Positions 9,754 through 20,216 of a stretch of 64,000 bases of DNA are shown here, piece by piece. Numbering within the stretch: the first letter of the stretch is position 1; the number at the start of each line of letters is the position of its first letter. Both the position numbers and the translations under genes were made by a program. Source of the DNA: Salipiger sp. IMCC34102 (GTDB lineage Bacteria > Pseudomonadota > Alphaproteobacteria > Rhodobacterales > Rhodobacteraceae). The stretch spans positions 434,001 through 498,000 of the forward strand of contig NZ_SELQ01000001.1 in the NCBI RefSeq assembly GCF_004145405.1, read 5' to 3'. A model generated the notes under the pieces. The model worked only from the letters and a program-made list of their open reading frames with translations. It did no database searches and had not been told where the DNA came from.

Positions 9754-9801
9754 GGGTCTGCCTCCGGCAGATTGAGTTTACTTTGCCAGATGAAGCTGCG
9801 G

Positions 9802-10359
9802 TCAGCCGCCGACGGTTTCGACCGTCAGGTTGCCGTTCGTGTAGACGCAGATGTCGGACGCGATCTGCATGGCGCGGCGGGCGATGGCCTCGGCGTCCAT
9901 GTCGGTGTCCATCAGCGCGCGACCCGCGGCCAGCGCGTAGTTGCCGCCCGAGCCGATGGCGGTCACGTCATGTTCCGGTTCCAGCACGTCGCCCGCGCCG
10001 GTGATGACGAAAAGCGCGTCGCCGTCCGACACGATCAGCATCGCCTCGAGCTTCTGCAGGTACTTGTCGGTGCGCCAGTCCTTGGCCAGTTCCACGCAGG
10101 CGCGGCTCAGCTGGCCCGGCGTCGCCTCCAGCTTCTTTTCCAGCCGTTCGAGCAGGGCGAAGGCGTCGGCGGTCGATCCGGCGAAGCCCGCGATCACGTC
10201 GGCGCCCTCGACGGCAAGCCGGCGGACCTTGCGGGCCGTGCCCTTGATGACGGTCTGACCCAAGCTCACCTGGCCATCACCGGCGATGACGACGCGGCCG
10301 CCCTTCCTGACGCCGATGATCGTGGTGCCGTGCCAGCCGGGGAAGTGATCGTTGTCCAT
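9802..10359 (-). CDS. hslV: HslV, peptidase subunit of the HslVU protease
   Basis: A 185-residue proteasome-like threonine peptidase. The sequence [14 protein letters not shown] places the catalytic Thr at residue 12 after an 11-residue propeptide that is removed on maturation. GDGQVSLG and [12 protein letters not shown] follow as in the family. The start at 10359 gives the usual propeptide length. The upstream region shows CCATAT (10396-10391) preceded about 16 nt upstream by GGTTGTGG, which resembles a heat-shock sigma factor promoter; this is a weak motif call. It is divergent from the gene at 10465. Confidence 0.96.
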   Translation of the reverse strand: MDNDHFPGWHGTTIIGVRKGGRVVIAGDGQVSLGQTVIKGTARKVRRLAVEGADVIAGFAGSTADAFALLERLEKKLEATPGQLSRACVELAKDWRTDKYLQKLEAMLIVSDGDALFVITGAGDVLEPEHDVTAIGSGGNYALAAGRALMDTDMDAEAIARRAMQIASDICVYTNGNLTVETVGG

Positions 10360-10464
10360 GGGGCCGTCCTGTCGTTTGGTGCTTGGGCCTATATGGTCGG
10401 GGGCAGGGGGGGCCACAACCCCGCGGCCACTTGATCGGCGGGCCCGGCGGGGTAATCTGCGGCG

Positions 10465-11379
10465 ATGGATCAGCCCACCGATGTCGTTTTCTACCTCGAT
10501 CGCCCGTTGCTGAACGCGGCCCGCGAAGGGCGTCACAACTTCCTGGGCCTCGTATCCAAGGCGTTGACCGATGCCGGTCTGCGCGTCCTGCTGGAGCTGA
10601 ACACCCGTGAGGCACGCGCCGAATCCGCCGACCGGCCGGGGTATTCGCTGTTCCACATGGACGAGCCGTTCCACGCGCGGGCCCTGACCGTGCGGCGCAA
10701 CTACTTCTACCCGTTCTGGCAGATCGAACGATCGTCGCGGCGATGGGAATGGACCGTCGCCCTGTCGAAGTTCAAGCCCGACGCGGTCGACCGGCAGGAG
10801 GCGGATCGCTTTGCCGATTTCTGGCGCCACCGTCTCTTCCCCGATGTAGCCCCGCAAAAGACGCCGGACGGGCCGATCTACATGCCTCTACAGGGCCGGA
10901 TCCAGCAGCACCGGTCGTTCCAGTCGTTCAGCCCGGTCGAGATGATCCGGCGCACCGCCTGCCGCATGCCCGACCGCGACATCGTCCTCACGCTGCACCC
11001 CGGGGAACGCTACGGCAACGCGGACATCACGGCGCTGGAAGAGATCGAGGGGCAGCACCCCAATGTTGCCGTCAGCGCCCGCCCGCCAGAACAGCTTCTG
11101 CCGCGGTGCTCTGCCGTTGTGACGCAGAATTCCTCGGTCGCGCTCAAGGGGTTCTTCTTTCGAAAGCCTGCCGTCGTCTTCGGGCAGATCGACTTTCACC
11201 ACATTGCGGGCAACGTTCCGATGGAGGGGGAGGAGCGCGCCTTCGCCGACCTCGACCGTGATCGCGATTACGCGGGCTATCTTTGGTGGTTCCTGCAGAA
11301 AATGTCGATCAACGCAGGCCGACCGGAGGCACTGGACAAGATCACGGCGACCTTCCGCCAGCACGGCTGGCCGGTCTGA
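10465..11379 (+). CDS. Capsule-synthesis-like (GT-B fold?) protein of unknown function
   Basis: A 304-residue soluble protein without signal peptide or membrane segments. The C-terminal half, [11 protein letters not shown] followed by [23 protein letters not shown], resembles the sugar-nucleotide-binding half of capsule polysaccharide export or synthesis proteins (KpsC/KpsS type), where an H-P pair and an N-S-S loop recur. The N-terminal half ([20 protein letters not shown]) is aromatic rich. It stands alone, divergent from hslV and converging on trxA, with no polysaccharide genes nearby. It may therefore be a stand-alone glycosyltransferase-like protein. Function is not established. Confidence 0.6.
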   Translation: MDQPTDVVFYLDRPLLNAAREGRHNFLGLVSKALTDAGLRVLLELNTREARAESADRPGYSLFHMDEPFHARALTVRRNYFYPFWQIERSSRRWEWTVALSKFKPDAVDRQEADRFADFWRHRLFPDVAPQKTPDGPIYMPLQGRIQQHRSFQSFSPVEMIRRTACRMPDRDIVLTLHPGERYGNADITALEEIEGQHPNVAVSARPPEQLLPRCSAVVTQNSSVALKGFFFRKPAVVFGQIDFHHIAGNVPMEGEERAFADLDRDRDYAGYLWWFLQKMSINAGRPEALDKITATFRQHGWPV

Positions 11380-11388
11380 GGGAAAACG

Positions 11389-11411
11389 AAAAAGGCCGCC
11401 CGAAGGCGGCC
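11389..11411 (-). terminator. Rho-independent terminator of trxA
   Basis: Read leftward: GGCCGCC, loop TTCG, GGCGGCC, then TTTTT (the A-run at 11389-11393 on the + strand). A seven-pair GC stem with a stable TTCG loop and T-tract, 23 nt after the trxA stop. It could also stop the converging gene at 10465-11379. Confidence 0.85.
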
Positions 11412-11433
11412 CAATTCACGTATCCGGCGCGGT

Positions 11434-11754
11434 TCAGATCGAGTCTTCGATCCAGCTTTGCAGCGCGGCCTTGGGGGCGGCACCGGTCTTGTTGGACACC
11501 ACCTCGCCGTTCTTGAAGAGGAAGAGCGCGGGGATGCCGCGTACGCCCATCTGCGCGGGGGAATTCGGATTCTCGTCCACGTTGACCTTCACGATCTTCA
11601 CGCGGCCTTCCATCTCGTTCGACAATTCCTCGAGCGCGGGGCCGATCTGCTTGCAGGGGCCGCACCACTCTGCCCAGAAATCCACCACGACGGGGATGTC
11701 GGACTGTTTCACTTCGCTGTCGAAGGTGTCGTCGGTTACGGCTTGGGTGGCCAT
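11434..11754 (-). CDS. trxA: Thioredoxin
   Basis: A 106-residue classical thioredoxin, the cytosolic protein-disulfide reductase reduced by TrxB/NADPH. The active site WAEWCGPCK has the two redox cysteines near residues 31 and 34, and the cis-proline loop is RGIPALFLF. The start at 11754 gives the canonical length; 32 additional in-frame codons upstream carry no conserved sequence. It sits just downstream of addBA, as in many alphaproteobacteria, and ends at a strong terminator. Confidence 0.96.
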   Translation of the reverse strand: MATQAVTDDTFDSEVKQSDIPVVVDFWAEWCGPCKQIGPALEELSNEMEGRVKIVKVNVDENPNSPAQMGVRGIPALFLFKNGEVVSNKTGAAPKAALQSWIEDSI

Positions 11755-11812
11755 GGAGTATCTCCTGGAATTCAGTGTCAGGAGTGGAACGTAGGTAGGG
11801 GGTGCGGGACCG

Positions 11813-14800
11813 TCAAGACGCCCCCGCCCGGACGAGCGCCGCCCGTGCAAGCTCCGCGGGCACCGGCATCAACTGCGCCTTCGCGGTCCACAGGATCGCG
11901 GTTTCGACCCTCCGGTCTGGAAAGATCAGGTCAAGGGCCTGCGCATAGGCCCCCATCTGGCGCAACAGGCCCTCTGGAATCGCCTGTGGTGTGTCGGGAA
12001 TCAGGCGGTTGGTCTTGAAGTCCACGGCGGTGACGGTCTTTTCGGTCACGATCAGGCGGTCGATGCTGCCGTGGATGCGCGCGCCGCCAAGGTCGGGCAG
12101 GGCGGCGGTCACGTCGACCTCCGCCAGCGTGTCGTCGAAGATCCAGCCCAGATCGGGCGTATCGAGGATCGCCAGGGCATCCGCGACCAGATCCTCCGTC
12201 GGGACCTCGTCCGCGCCGGGAAAGGTGGCAAGCAGCCGCGCGCCGATGTCGGCCCGCGCGGGCGGCGGCTGGGCCGGCAGGTGTTCCAGCAACAGGTGCA
12301 TGAGGGTCCCGCGCATCAGTGCCACGTCGAGGTCGAGGTCCGCAGGATCGCCGGGCAGGACCTTCGCGCCCTTGAGATCCGAGGGCGACAGCGTGCGCTG
12401 CACCGGCGGATCGGGCAGGGGGATCAGCGTCGGCCCCGCCTCCTGCGCGGGCGTGGGGCGGTCTGGCCGGATCAGGTCCCCCGGTTGCCAGGCCCCGCTT
12501 TCGACCCGCTGCACGGCAAGATCGCCCGCCGCCTCGGTGCCCGCGCCCGCCTGGGTCATGCCGTCCGAGACAAGGTCGTACCAGCCGCGCATGTCCGTGC
12601 CAGGCTTACCTGCAGAGCCCACGATCAGCCATTTCTCGGCCCGGGTCATCGCGACGTAGAGCAGGCGCAGGTTCTCGCGCGCCTCGGCAGCCTTGATCGC
12701 GTCGGCGCGGGCGATCATCGCATCGGGCATTTCGGCGGCGGGGGTTTTCCAGACGGGCGGGGCGCCGGCCAGGATCTCTCCACGCAGGCGCTCGGGGCGT
12801 TCGGCGGCGTCGGGCAGGATGACGATGGGCGCCTCCAGCCCCTTGGCCCCGTGGACGGTCATGACGCGGATCTGGTCGCCCGCGCTGTCGACCTGCCGCT
12901 TGATCGTCAGATCGTCGGTGTCCATCCAGGCGAGGAACCCGGTCAGGCTTGGCACGCCGTCGGATTCGTAGGCCAGCGCCTGGGCCAGAAGCGCGTCGAT
13001 CCCGTCCTCGGCCTCGCTTCCCAGCCGGGCGAGCAGGTTCTGCCGCCCCGCGTGGCGGGTCAGCAGCCGCGCGATCAGGTCGTAGGGCCGCAGAAAATCG
13101 GCCTGCCTGCGCAGATCGTTCAGGATCGCCACGGTTTGCGGGTGACCCTCGCTGTTGCGCAATGCCTGCCACAGGAACGCGCCCTTCGGACGGTGGTGGG
13201 CGAGCGTGTAGAGCTGCTGCTCGCTCCATCCGAAAAGCGGCGAGCGCAGGGCGGCGGCGAGCGACAGGTCGTCCTCCGGCAGGGCAAGGAAGCGCAGGAC
13301 GGCGGCGATGTCCTTGACCGCCAGTTCCGCGCCCACGCGCAGCACGTCGGCGCCCGCGATGTCCAACCCCTCCGCCTTGCAGGCGCGAATGAGTTCCGGG
13401 AACAGGACCGCGTCGCGGCGCTGCACGAGGATCAGGAAATCCCCCGGTGTGATGGGGCGGTGGTTGTAGGTGCCGCTGTGCCCGATCTCTTCCGGCAGCG
13501 TCTCGTGGTCGATCATGCGCCGGATCTGTTGCGCCACGCGCCGTGCCATCTGCACCAGGTGGTGATCCTCGCTCACCTCGTCCACGGGGTCGAGCAGCCC
13601 GGGATCGTCCTCCTTCTCCGCCGCGGCCGGTTCGATGAGCGGCCAGAGGTCGACGCGTCCCGGCATGTCCGTCTTGAAGGCCAGGTGCCGCACGGGACCG
13701 CCCAGCGCCTCGGCCCGGTCGCGGACGAAGACCTCGTCCACCACCCGCAGGACCGCGGGGGCGGAGCGGAAGGAATGCTCCAGCGTGCTGGTCACGAGCG
13801 GCGCGTCGCTTTCGACCAGACCCGCGTCGAAAAGCGCGCGCATGTCCTGAAACGCGTCCGGGTCCGCGCCCTGGAACGAATAGATCGACTGTTTCACGTC
13901 GCCCACGACGAAGATTGTCCGGCCTTCGTCCGCACGTGCGCCGGTCCCGCTGAGCAGCTCTCGCGTCAGGTGGCGCACCAGGTCCCATTGCCGCGGAGAG
14001 GTGTCCTGCGCTTCGTCCACCAGCAGGTGGTTCATTCCCCCGTCGAGCCGGAACAGCACCCAGTCCGCCACCGCCGGGTTCGCCAGCAGATCGCGGGCGC
14101 GGGTGATGAGGTCGTCGAAATCCAGCACCCCGCGCGCCATCTTCGCCTCGGCATAGGCCGCGTTGAAGGCCCGTGCGAAGCGATGCAGCGCTGCACTGCG
14201 CCGCGCGGCGAGCAGGCCCAGCCGGGGCTCGCGGGCGGCCTCGACCTGCGCCATCAGGCCATTGAGCGCATCCGTCAGCTCCAGGTTCGCCTTCTGCAGC
14301 GCCTTGGTGGGGATTGTCCCGATCTTGGCGCCGAAGGGGACCTTGGCGGTGGCGCCGGTCAGGAAGACCTTTTCCAGCAGCGCCAGATCGGCGGGGCCGG
14401 GATCGGTCAGCGACACCTGCGACAGGGTATCGGCGTTCTTGTTGTCGGTGGGTCCACCGCCGCGCAGCACCGGGATCAGGTCGCGGATGATCTCGGTCCC
14501 GTCGGGGCCCAGCAGATCGGCCAGCAGACCGTCGAGCGTCACGCCGTCCGGCACGTCGAAATGGGCGCGGAAATCGGCCTCGTCGCGGGGGGTGGCAAAG
14601 GCCTCCGCCTGGCCCGCGATGTCGCGCAGGATCGGGTCCAGATCGATGCCGCCCAGTTGGGCGAGAAAGGGGGTCACGACCTCCGGCGCGTCTTCCGCCA
14701 GGGCGTCAAGAACCTGCGTGCGCAGCTCCGCGGCGGCGCGGTCGTCCAATTCGCGAAAGGCGGGGCTGACGCCGGATTCGAGCGGAAAGCGCCGCAGAAC

Positions 14801-15187
14801 GCTGGCGCAGAAAGAATGGATCGTCTGGATCTTCAGCCCGCCCGGCGTCTCGATCGCGCTGGCAAAGAGCGTGCGGGCGCGGGCGAGGTCGTGGGCGGCG
14901 ATCGTCTCTTCGATGCCCAGCTCGCGCAGGGCGGTGCGTAAGTCCTCGTCGCCCAGCATCGCCCAGCCGCCCAGCCGCTTGAACAGGCGGTTCTGCATCT
15001 CGGCGGCGGCGGCCTTGGTGTAGGTCAGGCACAGCACGTTCTGCGGGCTGACCCCGAGGTAGAGCAGTCTCGCCACGCGGTCGGTCAGGACCCGCGTCTT
15101 GCCGGATCCCGCGTTGGCCGACAGCCACGTCGAGACACGCGGGTCGGCGGCGGCGATCTGCCTTCGGGTCGCCTCGTCGTGGATCAT
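11813..15187 (-). CDS. addA: AddA helicase-nuclease (double-strand break repair)
   Basis: A 1124-residue UvrD-type superfamily 1 helicase fused to a RecB-family nuclease, the alphaproteobacterial AddA. Walker A ANAGSGKT is at residues 24-31, Walker [16 protein letters not shown] near residue 395, and the late helicase motif [15 protein letters not shown] around residue 780. The C-terminal nuclease motif is [10 protein letters not shown]. With AddB it resects double-strand ends and loads RecA. It overlaps addB by 4 nt (ATGA), indicating equimolar production. Confidence 0.95.
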   Translation of the reverse strand: MIHDEATRRQIAAADPRVSTWLSANAGSGKTRVLTDRVARLLYLGVSPQNVLCLTYTKAAAAEMQNRLFKRLGGWAMLGDEDLRTALRELGIEETIAAHDLARARTLFASAIETPGGLKIQTIHSFCASVLRRFPLESGVSPAFRELDDRAAAELRTQVLDALAEDAPEVVTPFLAQLGGIDLDPILRDIAGQAEAFATPRDEADFRAHFDVPDGVTLDGLLADLLGPDGTEIIRDLIPVLRGGGPTDNKNADTLSQVSLTDPGPADLALLEKVFLTGATAKVPFGAKIGTIPTKALQKANLELTDALNGLMAQVEAAREPRLGLLAARRSAALHRFARAFNAAYAEAKMARGVLDFDDLITRARDLLANPAVADWVLFRLDGGMNHLLVDEAQDTSPRQWDLVRHLTRELLSGTGARADEGRTIFVVGDVKQSIYSFQGADPDAFQDMRALFDAGLVESDAPLVTSTLEHSFRSAPAVLRVVDEVFVRDRAEALGGPVRHLAFKTDMPGRVDLWPLIEPAAAEKEDDPGLLDPVDEVSEDHHLVQMARRVAQQIRRMIDHETLPEEIGHSGTYNHRPITPGDFLILVQRRDAVLFPELIRACKAEGLDIAGADVLRVGAELAVKDIAAVLRFLALPEDDLSLAAALRSPLFGWSEQQLYTLAHHRPKGAFLWQALRNSEGHPQTVAILNDLRRQADFLRPYDLIARLLTRHAGRQNLLARLGSEAEDGIDALLAQALAYESDGVPSLTGFLAWMDTDDLTIKRQVDSAGDQIRVMTVHGAKGLEAPIVILPDAAERPERLRGEILAGAPPVWKTPAAEMPDAMIARADAIKAAEARENLRLLYVAMTRAEKWLIVGSAGKPGTDMRGWYDLVSDGMTQAGAGTEAAGDLAVQRVESGAWQPGDLIRPDRPTPAQEAGPTLIPLPDPPVQRTLSPSDLKGAKVLPGDPADLDLDVALMRGTLMHLLLEHLPAQPPPARADIGARLLATFPGADEVPTEDLVADALAILDTPDLGWIFDDTLAEVDVTAALPDLGGARIHGSIDRLIVTEKTVTAVDFKTNRLIPDTPQAIPEGLLRQMGAYAQALDLIFPDRRVETAILWTAKAQLMPVPAELARAALVRAGAS

Positions 15188-18102
15188 GTCAGATCCTCCG
15201 GCTCAGCGCGGTCGCTGTCGGACCATTCCCCCCGGCGCGACAGGTGGTCGTAGTCGTTGTAATCGCCCATGAATTTCGGCGCACGCCGGGCAATCATCGG
15301 TTCCGGCGTGGTCATCCAGCGGGTCAGGAAGTCCTGCAACTCCGCCCAGACCCGGGCCGTGGGATGGGTGTCGAGCGGTGCCGCGACAGACTTCATGTCG
15401 CGCTTGAAGGCCAGGAACTCCGCCCCGGCGACGGGCCGCTGGCCCAGGTTCGCGAAGGCCCCGCGTTCCATCATCGCCGCCTCCGCCAGAAGCTGCTTGT
15501 CGAAGCGCGCCTGCTCCTTGGCGGTCGGCACAGCGCCGGTCTTGTAATCAAAGATCACCACGCGCCCGTCCGGCATCTCGTCGATGCGGTCGGCGTAGCC
15601 GCGCAGCTTGATGCCGGCGGGGGGGACCGCGATCTCGGCCAGGGCTTCGGTCGCGACGACGGTGCCGCGCGCCTGCCGCTGCGCCTCCTGCGCGAGGAAG
15701 GGGGCGGCCAGTTGCGCAAGCTCGGTCCGCCAGCGCAGGCGCACGGCGGGCCAGGGGATATGCTCCGCCAGAACCTCGTCGGCCAAGGCAAGGAACGCCT
15801 CCTCCGCCCCGGGGGCGGTGACATCGGGCCGCGTGTTCAGGAACCGCTCCAGCACCTCGTGGTAGAGCGTGCCCTTCATCGCCGGTCCCGCGTCCGGCAC
15901 CAGCGGGTCGAGCGCGCGCAGCCGCAGCACGCCTTGCGCGTAGATCGCGAAAGGATCGCGGTAGAGCGTCTTGATCTGCGTGACCGAAATCCGGTCGGGC
16001 CGTGCCTGCGGCGGCGGATTCGGCGCGGGGCGGCGGGCCTTCGGCACCTCATGGGTCGGGACCGACAGGCCCTGCGCCTGTTGCAGCCAGACCGCCCCGC
16101 GGGCGCGCATCGCGCCCAGCGCCTCGGTCCCGCGCGTCTCCTTCAGGCCGCCCAGAAGGTTCGTCAGGCGGTTGACCCAGCGCGAGGGCACGGTCTGCGC
16201 ATCGCTGTCGCGCAAGGCTCGCGTGATCCAGACCTCCTTCGCGCCGATGGCTTGCTGGTAGTCGTGCGCGGAAAGACCCACCTGCCGCTCCGGCAGCAAG
16301 AGCCCGGCGCGGGCGCGCAGGGTGCGGTTCAGCCAGGGATCCGGTTTCGGTGCGGGCGGCCAGATGCCATCGTTCAGACCGCCCAGGATCACCACGTCCG
16401 GCCCGCCGACCCGCGCCTCCAGCGTGCCGAGGATCAGCACGTCCGTACGGCCCGCATCGCGGTCGCGCACGGTGCCCTGCGCCAGCAGTGCGCCGAGCAG
16501 GGCGGCGTAGTCGCGTGGGCTCATCGGGTTGCCCGCGTCCGCGTCGCGGGCGAGCGTCTGGCAGACGCCCCGTGCCTTGCGGCCCGCGTCCTTGTCGAAC
16601 AGATCGCCACTTCCCGTGGCATCGGGTCCGGCGGCCAGGTCGCAGGCGGTGCGGACAAGGTGGTCGTGATGTTCCGCGATGGGCCGCGTGCCCCCGTGGT
16701 GCAGGGCCGCGAGAAGCCGCGTGATCCAGGCGGTCCAGTGGGGATCGTCGCCGCCGTGCTTCGACAGCGCCTCTGCGGTCAGATCCGCCACGGCGGCGCG
16801 ACGCAAGGCGAGTTCCAGATCGCGCGTGCGGCGCAGGTGATCGCCCCGGTCCGTCCCGCCGGTATTGGCCAGAGGATGCTTCAGCAGGACCAGAAGCGTC
16901 TGCGCCGTCACCGGCGTGCCGAAGGTCTGCGCCAGCTGGTTGAGCAGGCGCCCGGGGGCCGACAGTTCCAGCGGCAGGCCCGCGCTGTCGTCCGCACGGA
17001 TGTCCCAGCGGTCGAGCGCCGCGGCGACCTGCCGGGTCAGCATCCGGTCCGGCGTGATCAGCGCCGCGACCTTGCCCGCTGCCGCAGCCTGACGCAGGCC
17101 CAGCGCGATGGCCTCCGCTTCCGCCCGGGGGGAGGGGGCCTCGACCAGTGTCATCCCGTCGGTCGCGGCCACGAGATCGCCCAGGGCCGCGCCCTCCCGG
17201 CGCCACTGGTCGGTCACGGGGGCCGGGCGCAGGGACAGCGACACCAACCGGTTGCGCGCGGGCGCGGGGGCTGGCGCGTCGGTCCAGGGGCGGACGCGAT
17301 CCTCCGGCAGGTCCAGCTCTCGCAACAGGCGACGGTAGCGGAACTGGGGGTGATCCTCCTGGTCCGGTCGCGAACCGGTCGCGTCGAGACTGTCCCACAC
17401 GGGGCCTGGCATGTCGAAATCGAACCCCGGCAGCACCAGCGCGCCTTGCGGCAGGCGCGCGACGGCCTGCATGAACAGTCCCGTCGCCCCGCGCGACCCG
17501 GTGGACCCCGCGACGATCACCGGATGCTCGGGCGGATTTTCGGCCCAGAGTTCGGTCAGCGCAAGCACCTGCATTCGCTGAAGCGCGTCCGTGTCGGGCT
17601 GTTCCGCGTCGGCGATGAAATAAGGCTCCAGCAGGCGCAGGAAATCGAGCGCGGTCTGCCAGTGGCCCGAGACATCGCTGATATCGAGGGTCGCGATCGT
17701 CTCGAAGTTGACGCCCTCGCCGTGCATCTCGTCCATGAGGGCGGCAAGACTGTCGGACAGGTCGTAGAGCGCGGCGCGGGGCAGGCCGGGGACCGCCTCG
17801 ATCAGGCGCTCGACCGCACGCGACAATTCCAGCCGCCGGCGCAGGGGAGAGACGGGGACCGTCAGGTGGTCCAGCCGTCCTTCGAAGGCCAGGTCGGTGA
17901 CGAGCCGGACCCGTGGCAACAGGCGCGCGGGGCCGTCGTCGAAGGCCGCGCGCATCTGGCGCTGCATCCGGGCGGAGTTCACGTAGACCCGCACCCGCGA
18001 CAGATCCTCCGACCGGGCGAGGAGGCCGTCGACGAAGGCCCGTGCGAAAGGCACGCCCGGGGCCAGTCCGAAGACGCGGGGTCCGGGTGCGGGGTCAAAC
18101 AT
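15184..18102 (-). CDS. addB: AddB nuclease subunit (double-strand break repair)
   Basis: A 972-residue partner of AddA. The N-terminal two thirds have the helicase-like fold without an intact Walker A motif, as expected for AddB. The C-terminal nuclease domain carries VIFDYKTGAVP and the downstream QLLAEAAMME helix typical of the RecB nuclease family. The last roughly 290 residues contain no cysteine, so the iron-sulfur cluster known in Bacillus AddB is absent; this agrees with the alphaproteobacterial type. It overlaps both murU (8 nt) and addA (4 nt). Confidence 0.93.
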   Translation of the reverse strand: MFDPAPGPRVFGLAPGVPFARAFVDGLLARSEDLSRVRVYVNSARMQRQMRAAFDDGPARLLPRVRLVTDLAFEGRLDHLTVPVSPLRRRLELSRAVERLIEAVPGLPRAALYDLSDSLAALMDEMHGEGVNFETIATLDISDVSGHWQTALDFLRLLEPYFIADAEQPDTDALQRMQVLALTELWAENPPEHPVIVAGSTGSRGATGLFMQAVARLPQGALVLPGFDFDMPGPVWDSLDATGSRPDQEDHPQFRYRRLLRELDLPEDRVRPWTDAPAPAPARNRLVSLSLRPAPVTDQWRREGAALGDLVAATDGMTLVEAPSPRAEAEAIALGLRQAAAAGKVAALITPDRMLTRQVAAALDRWDIRADDSAGLPLELSAPGRLLNQLAQTFGTPVTAQTLLVLLKHPLANTGGTDRGDHLRRTRDLELALRRAAVADLTAEALSKHGGDDPHWTAWITRLLAALHHGGTRPIAEHHDHLVRTACDLAAGPDATGSGDLFDKDAGRKARGVCQTLARDADAGNPMSPRDYAALLGALLAQGTVRDRDAGRTDVLILGTLEARVGGPDVVILGGLNDGIWPPAPKPDPWLNRTLRARAGLLLPERQVGLSAHDYQQAIGAKEVWITRALRDSDAQTVPSRWVNRLTNLLGGLKETRGTEALGAMRARGAVWLQQAQGLSVPTHEVPKARRPAPNPPPQARPDRISVTQIKTLYRDPFAIYAQGVLRLRALDPLVPDAGPAMKGTLYHEVLERFLNTRPDVTAPGAEEAFLALADEVLAEHIPWPAVRLRWRTELAQLAAPFLAQEAQRQARGTVVATEALAEIAVPPAGIKLRGYADRIDEMPDGRVVIFDYKTGAVPTAKEQARFDKQLLAEAAMMERGAFANLGQRPVAGAEFLAFKRDMKSVAAPLDTHPTARVWAELQDFLTRWMTTPEPMIARRAPKFMGDYNDYDHLSRRGEWSDSDRAEPEDLT

Positions 18103-18772
18103 GCGCGCGGTCCAGCAGGGCTTCGGCCAGTGGGATCGTGTCGGGTCGGCCGACGTCGCACCACGCGCCGTCCCAGACGAGCCCGTGCAACGTGCCTGCC
18201 GCGATCATCCGGTCCCAGACGAGGTTGAGCGAAAAGACCTCCTTTGGAATATCCGCCAGGCGATCGGTCCGCAGGATCTGCAAGCCGGTATAGACCAGGT
18301 CCCGGCCCCGGGTGAGCCGGCCTTGCGGGTCCATGCTGAAATCTCCCGCGCCGACGTGCCCGTGGACGCGCGATTTCGGCAGGACGAGAAGCAGACCTTC
18401 GATCCCGTCGCCGAAGGCGTCGCAGATCCGCGGCACCGGATTGGACCCGCGCCAGACCGCGTCGGTGTTCAGCGTCAGGACAGGTCCGGGCCCCAGCAGC
18501 GGCAGCGCGTGACGCAGCCCGCCGCCGGTGTCCAGAAGTGTCGCCTCATCCGAGATCGCGATGTCGCGGCCCGCCAGGTGGGCGTGCAGCATCTCTCCGC
18601 GGTAGTGGGCATTCACGACACGCGGCCCGATCCCGGGCACGTCGGTCAGGTCGAGTGCGTGGTCCAGAAGCGCGCGGCCTGCGACCTCGACAAGCGGTTT
18701 CGGGCGGTCGTCCGTGAGGGGCGCCATGCGGGTCCCCCGTCCAGCGGCGAAATGAAGGGCCGGGTATCTCAT
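18095..18772 (-). CDS. murU: N-acetylmuramate-1-phosphate uridylyltransferase-type nucleotidyltransferase
   Basis: A 225-residue sugar-nucleotide transferase. The N-terminal signature FAAGRGTRMAPLTDDRPKPLVEV and the DTGGGLRHAL and LTLNTDAVW motifs are those of the MurU/RmlA family. Directly beside an AmgK-type kinase, it most likely converts MurNAc-alpha-1-phosphate to UDP-MurNAc in the cell-wall recycling route that bypasses MurA (and fosfomycin). The ATGA overlap with amgK supports a joint pathway. Other sugar nucleotides remain possible from sequence alone. Confidence 0.85.
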   Translation of the reverse strand: MRYPALHFAAGRGTRMAPLTDDRPKPLVEVAGRALLDHALDLTDVPGIGPRVVNAHYRGEMLHAHLAGRDIAISDEATLLDTGGGLRHALPLLGPGPVLTLNTDAVWRGSNPVPRICDAFGDGIEGLLLVLPKSRVHGHVGAGDFSMDPQGRLTRGRDLVYTGLQILRTDRLADIPKEVFSLNLVWDRMIAAGTLHGLVWDGAWCDVGRPDTIPLAEALLDRAHV

Positions 18773-19731
18773 GGCGCCACCGGCGGCAGGTCGCGCAGGA
18801 CCACGGCGCGCAGATCGGACAGCTCCGGGTGGGACAGATCTCGCATCAACGTGGTCCAGACGCGGGGCATCAGCGCTGCGTAGTGGTCCTTGCCGTTGGC
18901 GATCAGGCGGGAAAAGACGCCGAGGATCCGCAGGTTGCGCTGGGCGCCCAAGGTCGCGAGGGCGCGGTTCAGATCGCTCTCGTCCTGGCCGGTGGCGCGG
19001 GCGAACCGCCCGATCTCGCGCGCGCGCACCGAAGCCGGGACATCGCGGCGGATATCCGACAGGAGCGATGCGAGGTCATAGCCCCGGGGGGCGAGGAAGG
19101 CGTCCTGGAAATCCAGCAATCCGACGCGGTCGAGGCCGTGGCGGTCAGGCCGCCAGACGAGGTTCTCTGCATGGACGTCGCGCAGGGCGATCCGGTCCGG
19201 CGTCAGCCCCGCGAAGCTTTGCGTGACCGCCGCGCAAAGGGGGCCGGGATCGCAGCGGGCGTAACGTTCGGCGGTGATGGCCACCATCTCTCCCGCGACC
19301 TGCGGGGTCATCGCGGCAAGCGGCGGGGGCGCCAGGCCGTCGAGGGCCACCAGCACATCGGTGGCGGCGTCGTAGACCTCCGCCTCCAGCTCCGGCGTAC
19401 GGGACACGGCCTCGGCGATGCGGTCCCGGCCCAGGTCGGTCATCACGACGAGGCCCAGGTCGAGGTCCTCCATCAGGATCTTCGGCGCGGCCAGGTCACG
19501 GGACGCGAGGTAGCGCGCGATCTTCACGAACGCGGGCGTGCCGGAATCCTGCGCGGGGTCCGCGTCCATGACCACAACGGAGTCCTCGGGTCCGATCAGC
19601 CGGGTGTAGATCCGGGCCGAGGCATCGCCGGTGATCGGCTCTGCCCGCCAGTCCCGCCAGGGCGCACGCGAGAGGGTCCGCGCAATGGCCTGCGCCCTTT
19701 CAGACAAGGGCCTGATCCAGGACCGGGGCAA
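18769..19731 (-). CDS. amgK: AmgK-type anomeric MurNAc/GlcNAc kinase
   Basis: A 320-residue aminoglycoside-phosphotransferase-fold kinase. Catalytic loop LRDVHAENLVWR (D, N) and the metal motif LLDFQDAFLAPRGYDLASLL are intact. In the family, AmgK phosphorylates recycled MurNAc or GlcNAc at the anomeric position, the step before MurU. It overlaps tsaE by 32 nt if the ATG at 19731 is used. A TTG codon about eight codons inside would cut the overlap to 8 nt, so the start is uncertain. Order tsaE-amgK-murU-addB is conserved in alphaproteobacteria. Confidence 0.85.
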   Translation of the reverse strand: MPRSWIRPLSERAQAIARTLSRAPWRDWRAEPITGDASARIYTRLIGPEDSVVVMDADPAQDSGTPAFVKIARYLASRDLAAPKILMEDLDLGLVVMTDLGRDRIAEAVSRTPELEAEVYDAATDVLVALDGLAPPPLAAMTPQVAGEMVAITAERYARCDPGPLCAAVTQSFAGLTPDRIALRDVHAENLVWRPDRHGLDRVGLLDFQDAFLAPRGYDLASLLSDIRRDVPASVRAREIGRFARATGQDESDLNRALATLGAQRNLRILGVFSRLIANGKDHYAALMPRVWTTLMRDLSHPELSDLRAVVLRDLPPVAP

Positions 19732-20176
19732 GGCGGTCGGCCCAGGCTGCGGGGCCGCTCAGGGTCAGGTGATGGGCGTCCGCTCCGGCGGTGAACTGGC
19801 AGTGCAAGGCGGCGGGGGGCGCGTCGGACCCTAGCCGGTCCGGCCATTCGATCAGGCAGATCGCGGTCTCAAAGGCCTGCGACAAGCCCAGTTCCATCAC
19901 CTCGTCCGGCGCGGTCAGGCGGTAGAGGTCGCAATGCCAGATCTCCACCTCGTCCGCGGCATAGGTCTGGACGAGCGTGAAGGTGGGCGATGGGACATCC
20001 TCTGCCCGGCCCAGCCGGGTCTGGATCAGGGCGCGGGCAAAGGTCGTCTTGCCCGCGCCGATGTCTCCGTCGAGCAAGGCCGTGTCACCGGCCCGCAAGA
20101 GCGGGGCGATCTGCGCGGCCAGGCGTTGCATGTCCGGGGAGTCCGGCAGGACGAGGCGGGCGAATGGGGACGACAT
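19700..20176 (-). CDS. tsaE: TsaE, tRNA threonylcarbamoyladenosine synthesis ATPase
   Basis: A 158-residue P-loop ATPase that supports TsaB/TsaD in making t6A on ANN-decoding tRNAs. Walker A GDIGAGKTTFARALI is at about residues 38-52. SPTFTLVQTY and the LYRL motif (HCDLYRLTAPDEVMELG) are family hallmarks. Its partner tsaD is in this window at 29-30 kb; tsaB is not. It overlaps amgK at its 3' end and follows the PAS-domain gene on the same strand with a 40-nt gap. Confidence 0.94.
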   Translation of the reverse strand: MSSPFARLVLPDSPDMQRLAAQIAPLLRAGDTALLDGDIGAGKTTFARALIQTRLGRAEDVPSPTFTLVQTYAADEVEIWHCDLYRLTAPDEVMELGLSQAFETAICLIEWPDRLGSDAPPAALHCQFTAGADAHHLTLSGPAAWADRLAPVLDQALV

Positions 20177-20216
20177 GGGGCCAAACTATCCGCTCCGGCC
20201 TTCGTCGCAAGCGCAA

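Noticed and set aside
12071-18228. Very long open frames opposite addA and addB (956 and 994 codons), and one of 646 codons opposite hslUV
   Set aside because: Their translations are low-complexity Arg/Gly/Ala/Pro/His/Gln runs with no domains. They arise because GC-rich third positions remove stop codons on the complementary strand. The opposite-strand proteins carry intact motifs.
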